A DNA stretch of 64,000 nt from positions 1 to 64,000 of the forward strand of contig NGBS01001199.1 of the NCBI GenBank assembly GCA_002245135.1, written 5' to 3'. The stretch's first letter is position 1, and each line of letters starts with the position of its first letter. The stretch is from Proteromonas lacertae (Eukaryota > Sar > Bigyra > Opalinata > Proteromonadidae). Positions 10,830 through 21,379 of the stretch are shown here, in pieces. The notes under the pieces are model-generated. The model searched no databases, was not told where the DNA came from, and saw only the letters and a list, made by a program, of their open reading frames with translations. The position numbers and the translations under genes are program-made.

Positions 10830-13216
10830 TCTTTGTTGACCATGAGATGGAATTAATCCATTACATGGTGAAACACCAACTAAACCAGGTCGAGATACAT
10901 TATCAGTTGAAATTTTAAATGGAAAATCTACTGAACCTGTATTAAATATATGAAAATCTCTTTCTTTTACTTTCATATAAGGAATTCTACCAAAATCAAT
11001 ATTTTGTTTATCCAATCTATAAGATAAGATTGAACTTTCACCTTTCATTTTGATATTATAAACTGGTCCTCCATCTACATAACATTTACCCAATGCTCTT
11101 GATAATACATGTGGTATTCCAGAATATCTCAATTCCATTTCTTCACATTCACCTAGTTGTAAAATACTTTGAATTGGAGTGATTTCAAATACTTAATTGA
11201 TTGGAGATGTTTGATTTTTAGTTTCATCTATTTCTAATTCCCAATGATAAGGACAAGGAATTGTTCGACGATTTTCAGTTGAAAATAATAATGTTCTTTG
11301 AGAATTATTCAATATACAATCAAAATTGAAATCATTTTGAGATAACCATGGAATTGAATCTTTCTGAGGATGATCTTCATATCTTATATTCTAAATACCA
11401 TTTATTTCAAAGGATATTTTATCATCTTTATAATTTGGATCAAATTCTACTGTCACATTCATTGATTCATTTGGTTCTAAATGGAATTCATTCATACTCA
11501 ATAATAATGGAGCTGCTATACTTATTATCGCATCTAAACTCAATGTTGATATATTCTTAAATACAACTGTCTTACTTTGAACTTCGATTTTCTCTTCAGA
11601 ACATTGAATTAATGGATTCATAAAGTTCACTTTTACTTCGGTTTCTTTTGCTTCATTATTTCTTATTTCTCCATCAAATTTCCTCAAACAAGAAAACATT
11701 TCCATCACTTCACAGGGTTTTTCACAACTTCCAGATGTTACAAAATTTCAAGCAGTATTGGGTTTTAATTCGATTGCATTGGGAGTTATTGTAAATATAG
11801 CTTCATAAGGTTTGAATTCATTTCACTTTCCATCTTTGATTTATTGGCTTTAAAAGATTTTTCTTTTTCTACTGCAGTTAATTTATCCAAGTTAATCTTT
11901 GACTTCTTAAACCTCGATTTTCTAATAAAAAAATCTCTTTCGATTGTTCTGTTTGTGAATTGATCACCAAAATCAATTACATCTACTGGATCTTCTCAAA
12001 ATATTGTTGTTATTAAACATTTAGCTGTAACTGGAAGAATTGCGCTATCTCCTTCAGTTGCTGCTATGTATATTGTATCTTTATAAGCTAATACATCTTC
12101 CAACATGCAACTAACTACTATCTTTTGAGATTCTCCACTTTGTAATATACCATCAACTATATCAGTATTAAAATAAAATCCTCGTTCAAAATCTAATTTA
12201 TAAAAAGCTGGAATTGAAGTTGGATTAGTTATTGTAAATTCTTTTGTATGAGTATCTAAACAAGTTATATCACCAAATTTTATATGATTTAAATTTGATT
12301 TTATCACTGGTCCAAGTCCATTTGCTTCTAATACTAATGCTAATGGAGGATATTGACTGCCAATTATTTGAATATATAATGGAATTCTCATATCACCTAA
12401 TTTCTCAGGATTTAATTAAACTTTAATCATTTGAGTTGCCATTGGACAAATTACGCCTTTAACTGGATCAGGGAAATAACTACCAATTGATTTACTTCTT
12501 TCATCTTGTTCTGTTTTCAAATTGAGCATATAAATTGGATTTATTCTTTAATGTTAAAGTTCAATAATAAGTATATCTTAAATAACAATCTCCATATTTC
12601 AATGATTCTTCTAATAATTCTACTTCAGCTACTCGACATTCAGCACTTATTGGAATTGTTAATAAAGCTTCACCTACACTTTCAATATCAATTGCTAAAC
12701 AATAATCATATACTTTTATTGTTTGAGATATGAAATTGATTTTGATTTTCTCTTCTCCTTCTGGTAATACTGTTGCTAGTGCTTGAATTATTTCGAATTC
12801 TTTGTTTAAGTAATTACCATCTTGAGGAACTCGCAAATTGAATATAAATGGAACAGAGGAAGTATTTCTTAATATCAAATCAGTTGAGTTTAAAAACGCA
12901 TAACTTACAATACCAAAATCTAGTTTATTCTTATTAAAGAAGAATGTTGGACCAACTACATGTCCTTTTATTGTTAATACCACATTATTAGTTGCTCCTT
13001 TTAATGCAAATTCAAAATGATCACTAAATTCACCAAGAGTTGAACTTGTATAAGATACTTCGATTGTTACACTTTATTCTATATCTAATTCACCTTGGTG
13101 GAGTAAATATTACATTTGGTTTAATTGATCCTTCATTGGTAAGTGATACTTCATATCGATGTGTTGAATTAATAAATATATCACCAATATCTAATACATC
13201 ATAAAATGTTTGAGAG
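10830..13216 (-). pseudogene. HYDIN-like (ASH/MSP-domain) axonemal protein gene fragment, decayed
   Basis: Read on the minus strand, nearly 800 codons of repeated ASH-type immunoglobulin-like domains are visible. Examples are GPTFFFNKNKLDFGIVSYAF, LGPVIKSNLNHIKFGDITC and IYAATEGDSAILPV-like strands, all matching the HYDIN pattern. HYDIN is a very large protein of the ciliary central pair. The frame is broken by at least six in-frame stops of all three kinds (for example near 11194, 11390, 11744, 11996, 12417 and 12561), and by at least two frame changes (near 11810 and 13095). Long stretches stay in phase between stops, which suggests moderately recent decay. Both ends are abrupt junctions with mobile DNA. 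Confidence 0.82.
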
Positions 13217-13568
13217 GTTTAAATTGATTTTTACTAAATTGATTTTTTAATAATAATAATAATAATATATATATAGTACTTACATTTTGATTTTCTGAAA
13301 TTAAAAAAAAACTGTCAAGTTTGACAAGCTTGATTTTTCTTTTTTAAATATCTTCTTATCTTGATAGAATTTTATAACATTCTTCAAAGTTGAAGAAAAT
13401 GAAATTTTATATTAAAAATGACGTCAGAAGGGTATAATTCTTAATTCCTGTGTAACTGACACTTCTCATTTAGACATTATATGTCAATAAAAACATAAAA
13501 TTTGGAATATACATAATTTCTAGAATATATTTTGATAGTTTTTATTCAATATTATGACTAGTTGATTG
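13217..13568. other. AT-rich non-coding stretch
   Basis: Contains an (AAT)n/(AT)n run near 13240-13275 and poly-A tracts. No frame, RNA or clear repeat is seen. Confidence 0.5.
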
Positions 13569-13755
13569 AAGTTAGGATCGGCTAATAAATATATGACTGA
13601 AGTGAACCTAAGAAGAAACCTTCAAAGTAACCTTCAAGGAATCGTAGAACCATCCTAGTCTTTACAATTGGTTTCCACGGTTTTGTAGATGAACTTTTCT
13701 TGGAAGAGTTCACTCGTAGAATACTCCTTGAAGGAATCCACTTAATAGATCATCC
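13569..13755 (+). repeat. Island repeat fragment, copy of 17261-17448
   Basis: About 187 bp, nearly identical to 17261-17448, including CCTTCAAGGAATCGTAGAAC. It includes part of the island-wide GGTTTCCACGGTT repeat. The downstream edge is cut by the MITE-like element at 13757. Confidence 0.8.
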
Positions 13756-13756
13756 T

Positions 13757-14255
13757 GTTGTGCTCCGTTGAGCTAAATGCGCCGTTGAGCGTTAAGAAGA
13801 CTTTTTTCAATTCTAAAATGATAGTGTGTGGTTTGATGGCGAGTTATATGCAAATATAATCTTACTTTGTCTTATAAGCTACATCTGCGATATATATTAT
13901 TTTGAACTTTATCTCAACATATTGAAAACAATTATAATTTTATTTTTAATTTTATTTGCTTCAATCACTACTAGAGTTAAAAATACATTAGTTTAAGCAA
14001 TTAAATCACACATATTTAGATGTTAAGACACTTAAAAACGAAAGAATAAAAAATCTATTCAAGCCTCATTCAAGCCTATTTTTTCAAAATAAATTTTAAG
14101 TAGGTAAATGCAATAAGTAGATATTACTTTTCTATTTAAAACCTTTATCCCGATGGCTACTATTGTTATAAGCATTTATAATAATATAAAAATAAAAAGT
14201 GTTTCCAGTACATGAACCTAAACACGACTATACGATATTAGGCCAACGTAACCAT
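13757..14255 (-). mobile_element. MITE-like element, copy 2, one end missing
   Basis: Starts TGTTGTGCTCCGTTGAGC and matches the reverse complement of 6259-6858 until about GGCCAACGTAACC (14250). The second inverted end is absent. Confidence 0.75.
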
Positions 14256-14335
14256 TCTGGAACATCTACTCCATGTTTTTGTTCTTTTGGAATAGTTAAA
14301 GCCATAATAAACAAAGAACAAAGATAATAAGATTG

Positions 14336-14551
14336 TTATATTATAAATAAAATTATATCTACATTAAACTCAATATTATCTAAATTTGGTTCATAACCAT
14401 TTTGTTGAGTAATCTGTATTTGAATCTGACCGTTAGTATAAGTATTCTTGAACCATTTACTTGAGTTTAAAATATCATTGTTTTGGTAAGTGATGATGAA
14501 TTGTTCAAGATTTATAACAGGAATATTTTCTAATACATTTGAATCTTCCAT
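14336..14551 (-). CDS. Small hypothetical ORF or gene fragment, about 71 aa
   Basis: ATG at 14551 gives MEDSNVLENIPVINL followed by a hydrophilic stretch, ending at TAA. It looks like the start of a longer AT-rich gene, perhaps Maverick-derived, but no family is recognised. Downstream at 14640-14767 the plus strand reads LKQKGDKSCGYYV, which resembles the end of a Ulp1-type protease; this is too short to annotate as a gene. Confidence 0.3.
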   Translation of the reverse strand: MEDSNVLENIPVINLEQFIITYQNNDILNSSKWFKNTYTNGQIQIQITQQNGYEPNLDNIEFNVDIILFII

Positions 14552-14770
14552 AATGTTTACAATATCTATAATAGTCACGACTTTCAAGATAGGAGGTATT
14601 TATACTCTGATATTACATCATAATTTGACACAGAAAACATCGATATTTCATATAAATGCAGTAAAATAATACCATTAGATTATGAGTTAAAGAATTTAAA
14701 ACAAAAAGGTGATAAGAGTTGCGGTTATTATGTGAAACAAAAGTTTACTAATTGGAGTAATAGTTGATCA

Positions 14771-15444
14771 CCTATAAAACAGCCTTCAATCAACTCTTAG
14801 GCATTGCTCATCCTTACTACTACAACCAAGGGATCTCCATCGCTATCCTCAAGACAATCATTGTACTTAACTTTGATGATACCTTATTCCCAACCTCCTA
14901 TATGATGAAGAACTACTGAGAAGACTTCGATCAGAGATGTTCCCTTAACAACCTCGGGGTTGAAGATCATAGCATCATGCAGCAACTGGACTATACCATC
15001 GGTCAGCTCCTTATGCATTGTATGAGCCTATCTTCAAATCTACCGATAGTGATCCTTACCAATGCTACTCGAGATCATGTCTTTAACATCACTGAGAGAT
15101 TTTACACAGCCTATGTATATCAACTACTGCTCGATGAATATAACTTCTTCGTCCTCTCGGCAAAGGAACGATATGGACAATTGAGTTACAATAACAAGAT
15201 GTGGAAGGTGGAAGCACTTCAATGGATCATGAACTACTACTTCGATAGCCCGATAACAAACTCCTGGGAAGATGACTTTGCCGTCAATGTTCTATCAGTT
15301 CCAATCCTTAAGAAGGCGATTCAACTAGAAGTTGGCCAGGCTGCTGATGGTGAGAAGCTCATTGGTACCATAGAGAAGTTGAACCTCAACCTTACTTCCT
15401 TCTGTAGAGATCTCCGATCCTTCCACGTCCACTTAAAGAAGTAA
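14771..15444 (+). pseudogene. HAD-like protein, copy 1, 5'-truncated and with in-frame TGA
   Basis: Begins inside the gene at SYKTAFNQLLG. The HAD motif I region reads VLNFDDTLFPTSYM, motif II is IVILTNATRDHV, and a later lysine block is FVLSAKERYG...MWKVEALQW. In the related eukaryotic and viral HAD family the first residue of motif I is normally Asp; here it is Asn. An in-frame TGA at about 14917 follows MMKNY, yet coding continues in the same frame to TAA at 15444. It differs from the copy at 49965-50837 by a few residues, for example Thr for Pro in the ERFY block. Confidence 0.7.
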
Positions 15445-15623
15445 TTACTTAGACTTTGTTTATTGTTTGTTGTCTTGGGGATTGCTTAAATAACACTAAG
15501 CGTCCCCGTAAATGATCTCCTCAAGACAACAAGGCAATGAACAATTGTAAAGACACTTCAAAGGAACCTCTAAGAACAACACCGAGATAGAATAGAACAA
15601 GAGATTATCAGGTTTAAGTAATG

Positions 15624-16190
15624 CTAGTTAGTCCTCACCTGAGGATTCAACATCCGTAGCTTCAGTAAGGTCAAGATCACTGAGAAGATATTCAGTAAGT
15701 ACTTAACCTTCAAGGTTGGCTGGAGGAAGTCCATGTACTGCTTCATCTTCTTACTAGCAGTAAGCTGCTCGATGTCTTAGCCAAGGAGATACTTCAAGGT
15801 TCTTAATGCACCAGAGTAGAGGATAAGTGGCATGTAATGGCCCAGTGGGATGTATCCATAGTCTTCTTCCTTGCTATTGTTGTATCTGATAAGCTTACAG
15901 CCTTTCTTCATCCTGGTCATGATATGTCTTGGACCTTTAAGTAAAGTCGTAGGAAGCAGATTGAGCTTCATAAGGTGACAATGGAACTTGGCAGAAAGGT
16001 TCTTAAAGTATACACAGTCATCATCAGGAGTAGGATCGGTATACCTGCTCATCACTCCGAGATTCCTTATCTGTTGCTTCATGGAGATGAGGTACATCTT
16101 GATGAACTCATCGGAAAGATCCTGGTTGTCATCCTTCTGGTTAAGGATCACGTACTTAGCGTCTTCATTCAAGGTGATCTCCTCCGACAT
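15624..16190 (-). pseudogene. Unknown island protein, copy 1, with in-frame TAA
   Basis: ATG at 16190 (MSEEITLNEDAKYV) gives 137 codons to TAA at 15777-15779. The same frame then stays open for about 50 codons (DIEQLTASKKMKQYMDF...) to TAG at 15624. The sequence after the stop looks as coding as that before it. No domain recognised. CTTACCTTG lies about 12 bases upstream of the ATG, as in other island genes. The stop is identical in the second copy. Confidence 0.6.
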
Positions 16191-16226
16191 GTTTATAATC
16201 AAGGTAAGTTATCACAGACACTAGCT

Positions 16227-16502
16227 TTATCGGGTAGTGTCAGCTGTGAAGTCTCTTACCATGTCTATGATCTCAGCATTGAAAGGATCATCATCATCGT
16301 CTTCATCCTTGGAGTTAGTGATTGTAAGTGAAGATTTATGAGGTTTAGGAGGGAAAGGAGGAGGAACATCATCATCAACAGCAGCAGCCATCTTAGCCTT
16401 CAACTTCTTATACTCCGACTTAAGCTTAATTCTGAACACCTTAGTGTCTTTCTCATCGCTAGAAGATTCCTCTAAGGCATTGATAGGTCTGGTTCTCTTC
16501 AT
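16227..16502 (-). CDS. Small acidic/basic island protein, copy 1, 91 aa
   Basis: ATG at 16502 (MKRTRPINALEESSSDEKD). A basic N-terminus, a lysine-rich middle, a proline patch (PPPFPPKP) and an acidic run DEDDDDDPF. Likely disordered; no domain recognised. It differs at a few residues from the copy at 51620-51895. Tandem with the MSEEITL gene on the same strand, about 40 bp apart. Confidence 0.55.
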   Translation of the reverse strand: MKRTRPINALEESSSDEKDTKVFRIKLKSEYKKLKAKMAAAVDDDVPPPFPPKPHKSSLTITNSKDEDDDDDPFNAEIIDMVRDFTADTTR

Positions 16503-16539
16503 GGTATTCACAGATCAGAAAAGACTCAATGGAGATTTT

Positions 16540-16720
16540 AACAATTGTAAAGTCCCTGTTCCACGATTCTATTAAAAGCCCTTACAAGGTCACTAGCGTA
16601 GCAAGGAGACTCTAGATCGTGATTAGATTCATTGTCTTTAGATGGCCAACACTTGTAGATAGCTTCCAAGAGTCCCTGTAGGAGATAATCCTGTAAAAGA
16701 TCATTCCGTAGGTAATCGTC
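16540..16720. repeat. Island repeat, diverged copy
   Basis: TTGTAAAGTCCCTGTTCCACG, then AAAAGCCCTTACAAGGTCAC and GTAGCAAGGAGA, correspond to the 368-bp repeat at 46349-46716 and 60961-61328, with many changes. No gene is seen between 16720 and 16947. Confidence 0.7.
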
Positions 16721-16947
16721 ATGATTTTCTTAGGACTAAGGTTCAATGTCAAAGATTTCTAACGAGCTGACTTACTAGAGCTTCATCTCGATAATCAATA
16801 GACATGTTACTAGAGGATAGGTAAATTCAAGGAGTTGCAATATGAGAAGGTATATATAGACGATTTATCTTTATCATTTGATTTATCTTCAATCCAATAT
16901 AGACTTTCTTTGAATAAATCTGTCAATATTCTTTTATATAATTCTTG

Positions 16948-17241
16948 TCACACCATGGCTTCAACATAGAAGGCTACTTGATCTTGCTTAAGGAAGTAGC
17001 ACTTACCACAGATACTGAGCTGGGCTTTCTCAGGTTGTAATTGTCGTTGTTGTTGGGCAGATCCGGGAAATGCAAAGGAATTGGAAGGAGCCGATGGAGA
17101 CATCATCATCACTGGCTGGGATATCACGGGTTGGTTCATCATTGGTAAGACTGAAGCTGGATTGAAAGAAGGAGCTGTCATAGGAGCAGTCATTGCTGGG
17201 TAAGGAATTTGTAGCATAGCTGGTTGATTGAAAGAGTTCAT
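16948..17241 (-). CDS. Methionine/proline-rich island protein, 97 aa
   Basis: ATG at 17241 (MNSFNQPAMLQIPYPAM). Low-complexity Met, Pro, Ser, Gln sequence up to about residue 70, then CGKCYFLKQDQVAFYVE, in which a single CxxC pair stands out. It could be the beginning of a longer protein. The start overlaps the edge of the repeat at 17261. No family recognised. Confidence 0.4.
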   Translation of the reverse strand: MNSFNQPAMLQIPYPAMTAPMTAPSFNPASVLPMMNQPVISQPVMMMSPSAPSNSFAFPGSAQQQRQLQPEKAQLSICGKCYFLKQDQVAFYVEAMV

Positions 17242-17260
17242 TGGAAACGATAAGTAGTGA

Positions 17261-17448
17261 AAGTTAAGATCGGCCAATAAATATATGACTGAAGTGAACC
17301 TAAGAAGGAACCTTCAAAGTAACCTTCAAGGAATCGTAGAACCATCCTAGTCTTTACAATTGGTTTCCACGGTTCTATATATGAACTTTTCTTGGAAGAG
17401 TTCAGCTCGTAGAATACTCTTTGAAGGGATTCACTTAGTAGATCATCC
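17261..17448 (+). repeat. Island repeat fragment, copy of 13569-13755
   Basis: Nearly identical to 13569-13755. It continues to 17530 with CCGTA...ACGTAAATGGGACTATGG, the terminal block of the island-wide repeat. Confidence 0.8.
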
Positions 17449-17561
17449 CATAGGGAAGAAGACGTTGTAGGAAGAAGACCCCTTAGGAGGAATCCCGTAT
17501 AAACCATACGTAAATGGGACTATGGCACTTTGTGTTGTAGTATGCTGCCATCCCCATCTCC

Positions 17562-17822
17562 TTATATGTTGTCCAAGAAGGAGTCAATGACCAGATGGCC
17601 TATGTCTTCCAGATCGCTATCAGTACCGTAGGAGATTAGTATGAACACGTAGAGTTCAACTACAACATTACAATTCCTCAAGGAGACTACAACGGCTATA
17701 AGCTCCTTGCAATGTTCATAAGTCCCTTTTGAGAAACTGCATTTAGAGTAAGAAGCAAGTAGTACTGAAAGCAAACTCCTTATGTTCCATCCATCAACAG
17801 CCTTTGGTAAGAAGAAATGCAC
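17562..17822 (-). pseudogene. Island gene fragment, 86 codons, 5' end missing
   Basis: Open frame without an ATG start (first codon GTG), ending YGTDSDLEDIGHLVIDSFLDN. Composition is like the island genes. It ends abruptly against AT-rich DNA near 17835, so it is probably the 3' part of a truncated gene. Not recognised. Confidence 0.3.
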
Positions 17823-17952
17823 GTCCTCTGATCATTACTTTCATAATGCTTGATATCTAGTATAAGTATAATGAAATTAAGCAACATGTTTGAATGTAAT
17901 TGAAAAACACTGTACTGGTATAGAATGGTTATAGTTGTATTTTTAAGAAATT

Positions 17953-19459
17953 ATGAATATACTAAATGCAACTGTTTATCAATATGTAATACTTGTAATT
18001 CTTTGTTTATTTATTAATAATTCTATTCCTTATGTTAAAGTAATATCAAAAACTAATACTTTATGCTATAGCTGGATTCCTCATAACAATTATAAACAGC
18101 AGTTAAAATTATGTAATATTAATTGTTCTTATGTAAGGACAATACCATTTCCTTTAAACTCTCCATTTTTATGTGGTGTAAATGAGTATAATTATTCATC
18201 TAAATGGAAAAGAAATATTTCATATAATATTTATTTATTCAATACATCTACTTATGGAATAACGGTAAAAAACTATAGATATTTTTATGGAACTTCTTAT
18301 GTATATGTAAAATGATATGAATTAGTTTATTAGTAACATATCAAATTATGAGATCCAATACTTTGAATCTAAGTACATCAAAGAAATTAGACTAATATTT
18401 CATCCTAACTTTTATTATAATAAAAACATCAATAGAATATCAGTCGCATTATTTTTGTTCGATGGATTATCAAGAGCGTCATTCAATAGTCAATTTAAAA
18501 GTACACAAAGTTATTTATTAAAACTTGCAAAAGACTATTACATATATGATATGCTAAGATATCATACAATTGGGACAAATTCCAGACCTAATTATGTTCC
18601 TCTATTTTATGGTATAAAATATAACAAAAAGCCTGTTACAGTATGTATAAATATTATTAATTATAGAAAAAATCTATATTTAATTACTTTCATGACAATA
18701 ATTATATTACAATATCACAATCAGGATTTTGTGATCTTAATATTAATAATTATGGAATTCCTGAAAAATTTGGTGTAGATCATAATATAAATTTAGCATG
18801 TCATCCGTTTATTGATAAGTATTAATATTATATACTTGTAGTTATAATAAAACTGGAGCATATGGAACTGGACCAAGATGCATTCATGGTAAAAGAATCT
18901 CATACATGTTTATTAATTATTTAAAAGAAGCTCAAATATATTATGCTGATCATAAAATAACGACATTTTCATTTACTTCTTTTTCAGAAACTCATGATGT
19001 AATAAGATGTTAGTATTATTATATAGGCTAATCAAAAATCTGTGTCTGGAATTGATGAAAAGTTGAGTGAGTATTTTAGTTTTTTAAATAGTATGTATTA
19101 ATACAAATATGATATAGAATCTAATACATTACAAAATTATATTACTATAATTACAGGAGATCATGGCATTCATTATGGTAAATATTATAATATATTTGAG
19201 AATACATTTCCTCCTTTAATCATAGTATTATTTATAATATTAGATATAGATAATTAGTAAAAATATACTTAGTAAAATTCAACACAATAATATTAAAATG
19301 AATCAAAATCGATTAATCACACCATATAATCTATTTTATACTTTAAAATATATATCAAATGGAATTAAAGGAAACATAAAATACACTTTATTTGATAGAA
19401 TTGATATTAGTAATAACTGTATAAAATCAAAAATTGAAGTAAATTGCAATTGTATATAA
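17953..19459 (+). CDS. DUF229/sulfatase-fold protein, type II membrane protein, six ultra-short introns
   Basis: At first sight a wreck of short frames, but removing six GTA...TAG segments gives one frame of 450 codons from ATG 17953 to TAA 19459. Exons are 17953-18300, 18326-18640, 18667-18818, 18842-18998, 19027-19090, 19118-19224 and 19250-19459. The protein has an N-terminal anchor (YVILVILCLFI), ISVALFLFDGLSRASFNSQF (the metal-binding/nucleophile region of DUF229), a TIGTNSRPNYVPLFYG block, a TSFSETHD block, ITGDHGIHYG (second metal-binding block) and a Cys-rich tail CNCI. Every block lands in order. DUF229 proteins belong to the alkaline-phosphatase/sulfatase superfamily. They are secretory-pathway or surface enzymes of mostly unknown substrate. 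The stop codon abuts the ATG at 19460. Confidence 0.8.
18301..18325 (+). other. Ultra-short intron 1 of DUF229 gene (25 nt)
   Basis: GTATAT...AATTAG, phase 0. Removal joins TSY to FISNISN and leads into the conserved VALFLFDG block. Confidence 0.75.
18641..18666 (+). other. Ultra-short intron 2 of DUF229 gene (26 nt)
   Basis: GTATGT...TTATAG, phase 0. Removal joins KPVT to KKSIFNYFHD. Confidence 0.75.
18819..18841 (+). other. Ultra-short intron 3 of DUF229 gene (23 nt)
   Basis: GTATTA...CTTGTAG. Removal joins HPFID to NYNKTGAYGTGPRC. Confidence 0.75.
18999..19026 (+). other. Ultra-short intron 4 of DUF229 gene (28 nt)
   Basis: GTAATA...TATATAG, phase 0. Removal joins SETHD to ANQKSVSGID. 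Confidence 0.75.
19091..19117 (+). other. Ultra-short intron 5 of DUF229 gene (27 nt)
   Basis: GTATGT...GATATAG. It contains an in-frame stop although its length is a multiple of three. Removal joins SFLN to KSNTLQNYITIITGDHG. Confidence 0.7.
19225..19249 (+). other. Ultra-short intron 6 of DUF229 gene (25 nt)
   Basis: GTATTA...GATATAG, phase 0. Removal joins FPPLII to IISKNILSK and reaches the last exon with NRLITPYNLFYTL. Confidence 0.7.
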
Positions 19460-20322
19460 ATGGTTCATTTTATACTTAACACTTGTGTTTCTTAATTTTA
19501 ATTTCGATTATATCACTTTTTATAATATTTATTTTTCATTATTACTCTATAGAAAATAAACCAAAAATATACAAATGTTCTAAAGACAAAATAATTGAAG
19601 TAGAAAATCCAATAAAATTTAACTTTTCTATTGCAAAGCATAATTATCTCTTTTATAAATTCATATTCTTTATAGAATCATGTGTATATCACAATTTAAT
19701 TAGAAGAAGTATAATAAATAAGTGGGGGAAATTGTGTTTAAACAGTAGATGCCTTTTTTATTTTGTAATTGCCACTAAAGGAAAATTAAATGATATTACA
19801 AACGAAAATATCAACAATATTATAGGTGTTGATATTATAGATAATTATTATAATTTAACAATACTAACATTCAATATTTATAAGTATTTTATTAAATATA
19901 ATCTACATTCAGATTATATTATAAAAAATGATGATGATATAACTCCTAACATTCCTCTTATTTTAATTTATTTAAATATATATATTAATAAAAATAAGAT
20001 AAGTGGATTCTACTATCCTGAAATGAAAGTTTCAAGAAATATTAATTCATCTGTGTTTTTGTCAATAACAATTTATCCATTTAAGGTATTTCCTAAATTT
20101 GTAGCAGGAGGATTTGTAATTACACCGTCAAGGATGATATTTAATATATACAAAGAACTACTTAAAGAAAATAGAATAATATATAGAGAAGATATGCATA
20201 TGGCAATTATTTATAAAAACTTAAATATATCTTTTCAAAAATTAAATAAATATTATCATAGAAAAGAAAAGATAATAACTAAAAAAATGGTAGTGAATGA
20301 TATATGTTATCATAGATCGTGA
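19460..20322 (+). CDS. GT31-like (beta-1,3-glycosyltransferase) protein, start uncertain
   Basis: The frame from 19483 encodes a membrane anchor (CFLILISIISLFIIFIF). It then has the GT31 blocks: DNYYNLTILTFNIYKY, IIKNDDDITPNIPLIL (the DDD metal motif), FVAGGFVITPS and YREDMHMAII (the ED block). This frame has no ATG before the catalytic region. The ATG at 19460, which directly follows the DUF229 stop, is out of frame. A one-base error or mutation near 19475-19483 is the simplest explanation; a short 5' intron could not be made to work. Likely a Golgi transferase adding Gal, GlcNAc or GalNAc; specificity unknown. It ends TGA 9 bp before the next gene. Confidence 0.75.
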
Positions 20323-20331
20323 GTAGCAACA

Positions 20332-21366
20332 ATGAATGATATATATCACAATAATATTATTGATGTTATATATATTTTTTGTAGTGTATTAACTATCTTG
20401 ATAATGGCTATTTTTATATTAGTTGTATTATTATTATTATTTCTATTTTACACAATTTATAATTACAATATAATCAAATTGTTATTCTTTGTTGCATCAT
20501 ATGGATCTAATCAATTAAATTTGTTATATATGCAAATAAAATACTTTCAAATTATATGTGAAAGTGGATATATTATAAAAATAATCATACATCACACACA
20601 AATATACAAAAATTCTTCTTTTAATCATTTTTATTGTTTTAAACAAAACAGTTACATAAATATAATGTTTATAAAAGTATCTTCAATTGTTTTACATATG
20701 TTGGTTAAAGAACACAGAAGATATATAATCGAAAATATTAAGGAAATAAATAATTATCATCATGTAGGGTTTTTTGAAAATGATATTGGGTTTAATTTAG
20801 GTAACTTAAACTATTACTTTCATACCCTTTCCTTGTTCAATAAATTAAATCTAAAAAATACTATTCCTGGGTTTAAAAGATTTGAATTATCGAAATGTAG
20901 TAATGGTGATGTGTGGAAGAGTTGTCAAGATCATATTGATAATATTACTTTTTATAATATTAAAAATGAAATATTTGTGAGAATTAAACAAGGGTTTTGT
21001 GCAATGTGGATTTTACCTATATATTTATTAAAAAAATATATTAAAGAAAAAGAATTTTTAGAAATACCTGATAATCAGCATAATGGATACAATGGAATTA
21101 AACCATATTATTCCTATTATTATTGGGAAAAACACTATATACCATTAATTCCTTTAAAAAGAATTGATGATTGTTTTGTTCATCATATGAGTAATAAATA
21201 TATACATTATTATGCTTCAATTCAATTAACCGAGCTTTATGATCAAATGAATATATGTAGGAGTAAAGATGGTTTAAAATATGTGGGAGAGAGAAATTAT
21301 AGAATAATATATATAAACAGAAGTAAAATTAGTAAAAATTGTATTCAATTAAATAAATGTTTATAA
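20332..21366 (+). CDS. Type II membrane protein, putative glycosyltransferase of unassigned family, 344 aa
   Basis: ATG at 20332, only 9 bp after the previous stop. A long N-terminal hydrophobic region (about residues 10-45) is followed by YGSNQLNLLYMQIKYF. Next comes GFFENDIGF with ...IPGFKRFELS downstream; this resembles an uncharacterised eukaryotic family in which an EDDI motif precedes a PGF(I/L)R(I/Y)E block. In that family the acidic motif is expected to bind a nucleotide sugar; here it reads ENDI. GFCAMWILP follows. The cluster context supports a glycan role. Intact. Confidence 0.55.
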   Translation: MNDIYHNNIIDVIYIFCSVLTILIMAIFILVVLLLLFLFYTIYNYNIIKLLFFVASYGSNQLNLLYMQIKYFQIICESGYIIKIIIHHTQIYKNSSFNHFYCFKQNSYINIMFIKVSSIVLHMLVKEHRRYIIENIKEINNYHHVGFFENDIGFNLGNLNYYFHTLSLFNKLNLKNTIPGFKRFELSKCSNGDVWKSCQDHIDNITFYNIKNEIFVRIKQGFCAMWILPIYLLKKYIKEKEFLEIPDNQHNGYNGIKPYYSYYYWEKHYIPLIPLKRIDDCFVHHMSNKYIHYYASIQLTELYDQMNICRSKDGLKYVGERNYRIIYINRSKISKNCIQLNKCL

Positions 21367-21379
21367 GATACATGAATGA

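Larger units (their letters stand above)
14771..16720. repeat. Segmental duplication, copy 1 (other copy 50164-52113)
   Basis: About 1950 bp nearly identical to 50164-52113 at a constant offset of 35393. I count roughly a dozen single-base differences. It carries the HAD-like, 141-codon and 91-aa genes with the same lesions as the other copy. The left edge cuts the HAD-like gene. After 16720 the copies diverge. Confidence 0.92.

Noticed and set aside
10830-13216. Stop-codon reassignment suggested by in-frame stops in otherwise continuous HYDIN-like sequence
   Set aside because: TAA, TAG and TGA all occur in frame, frame changes are also present, and intact genes in the window end normally at TAA, TAG or TGA (one at a triple stop). 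Decay, largely by changes that turn Gln, Arg or Trp codons into stops, is simpler.
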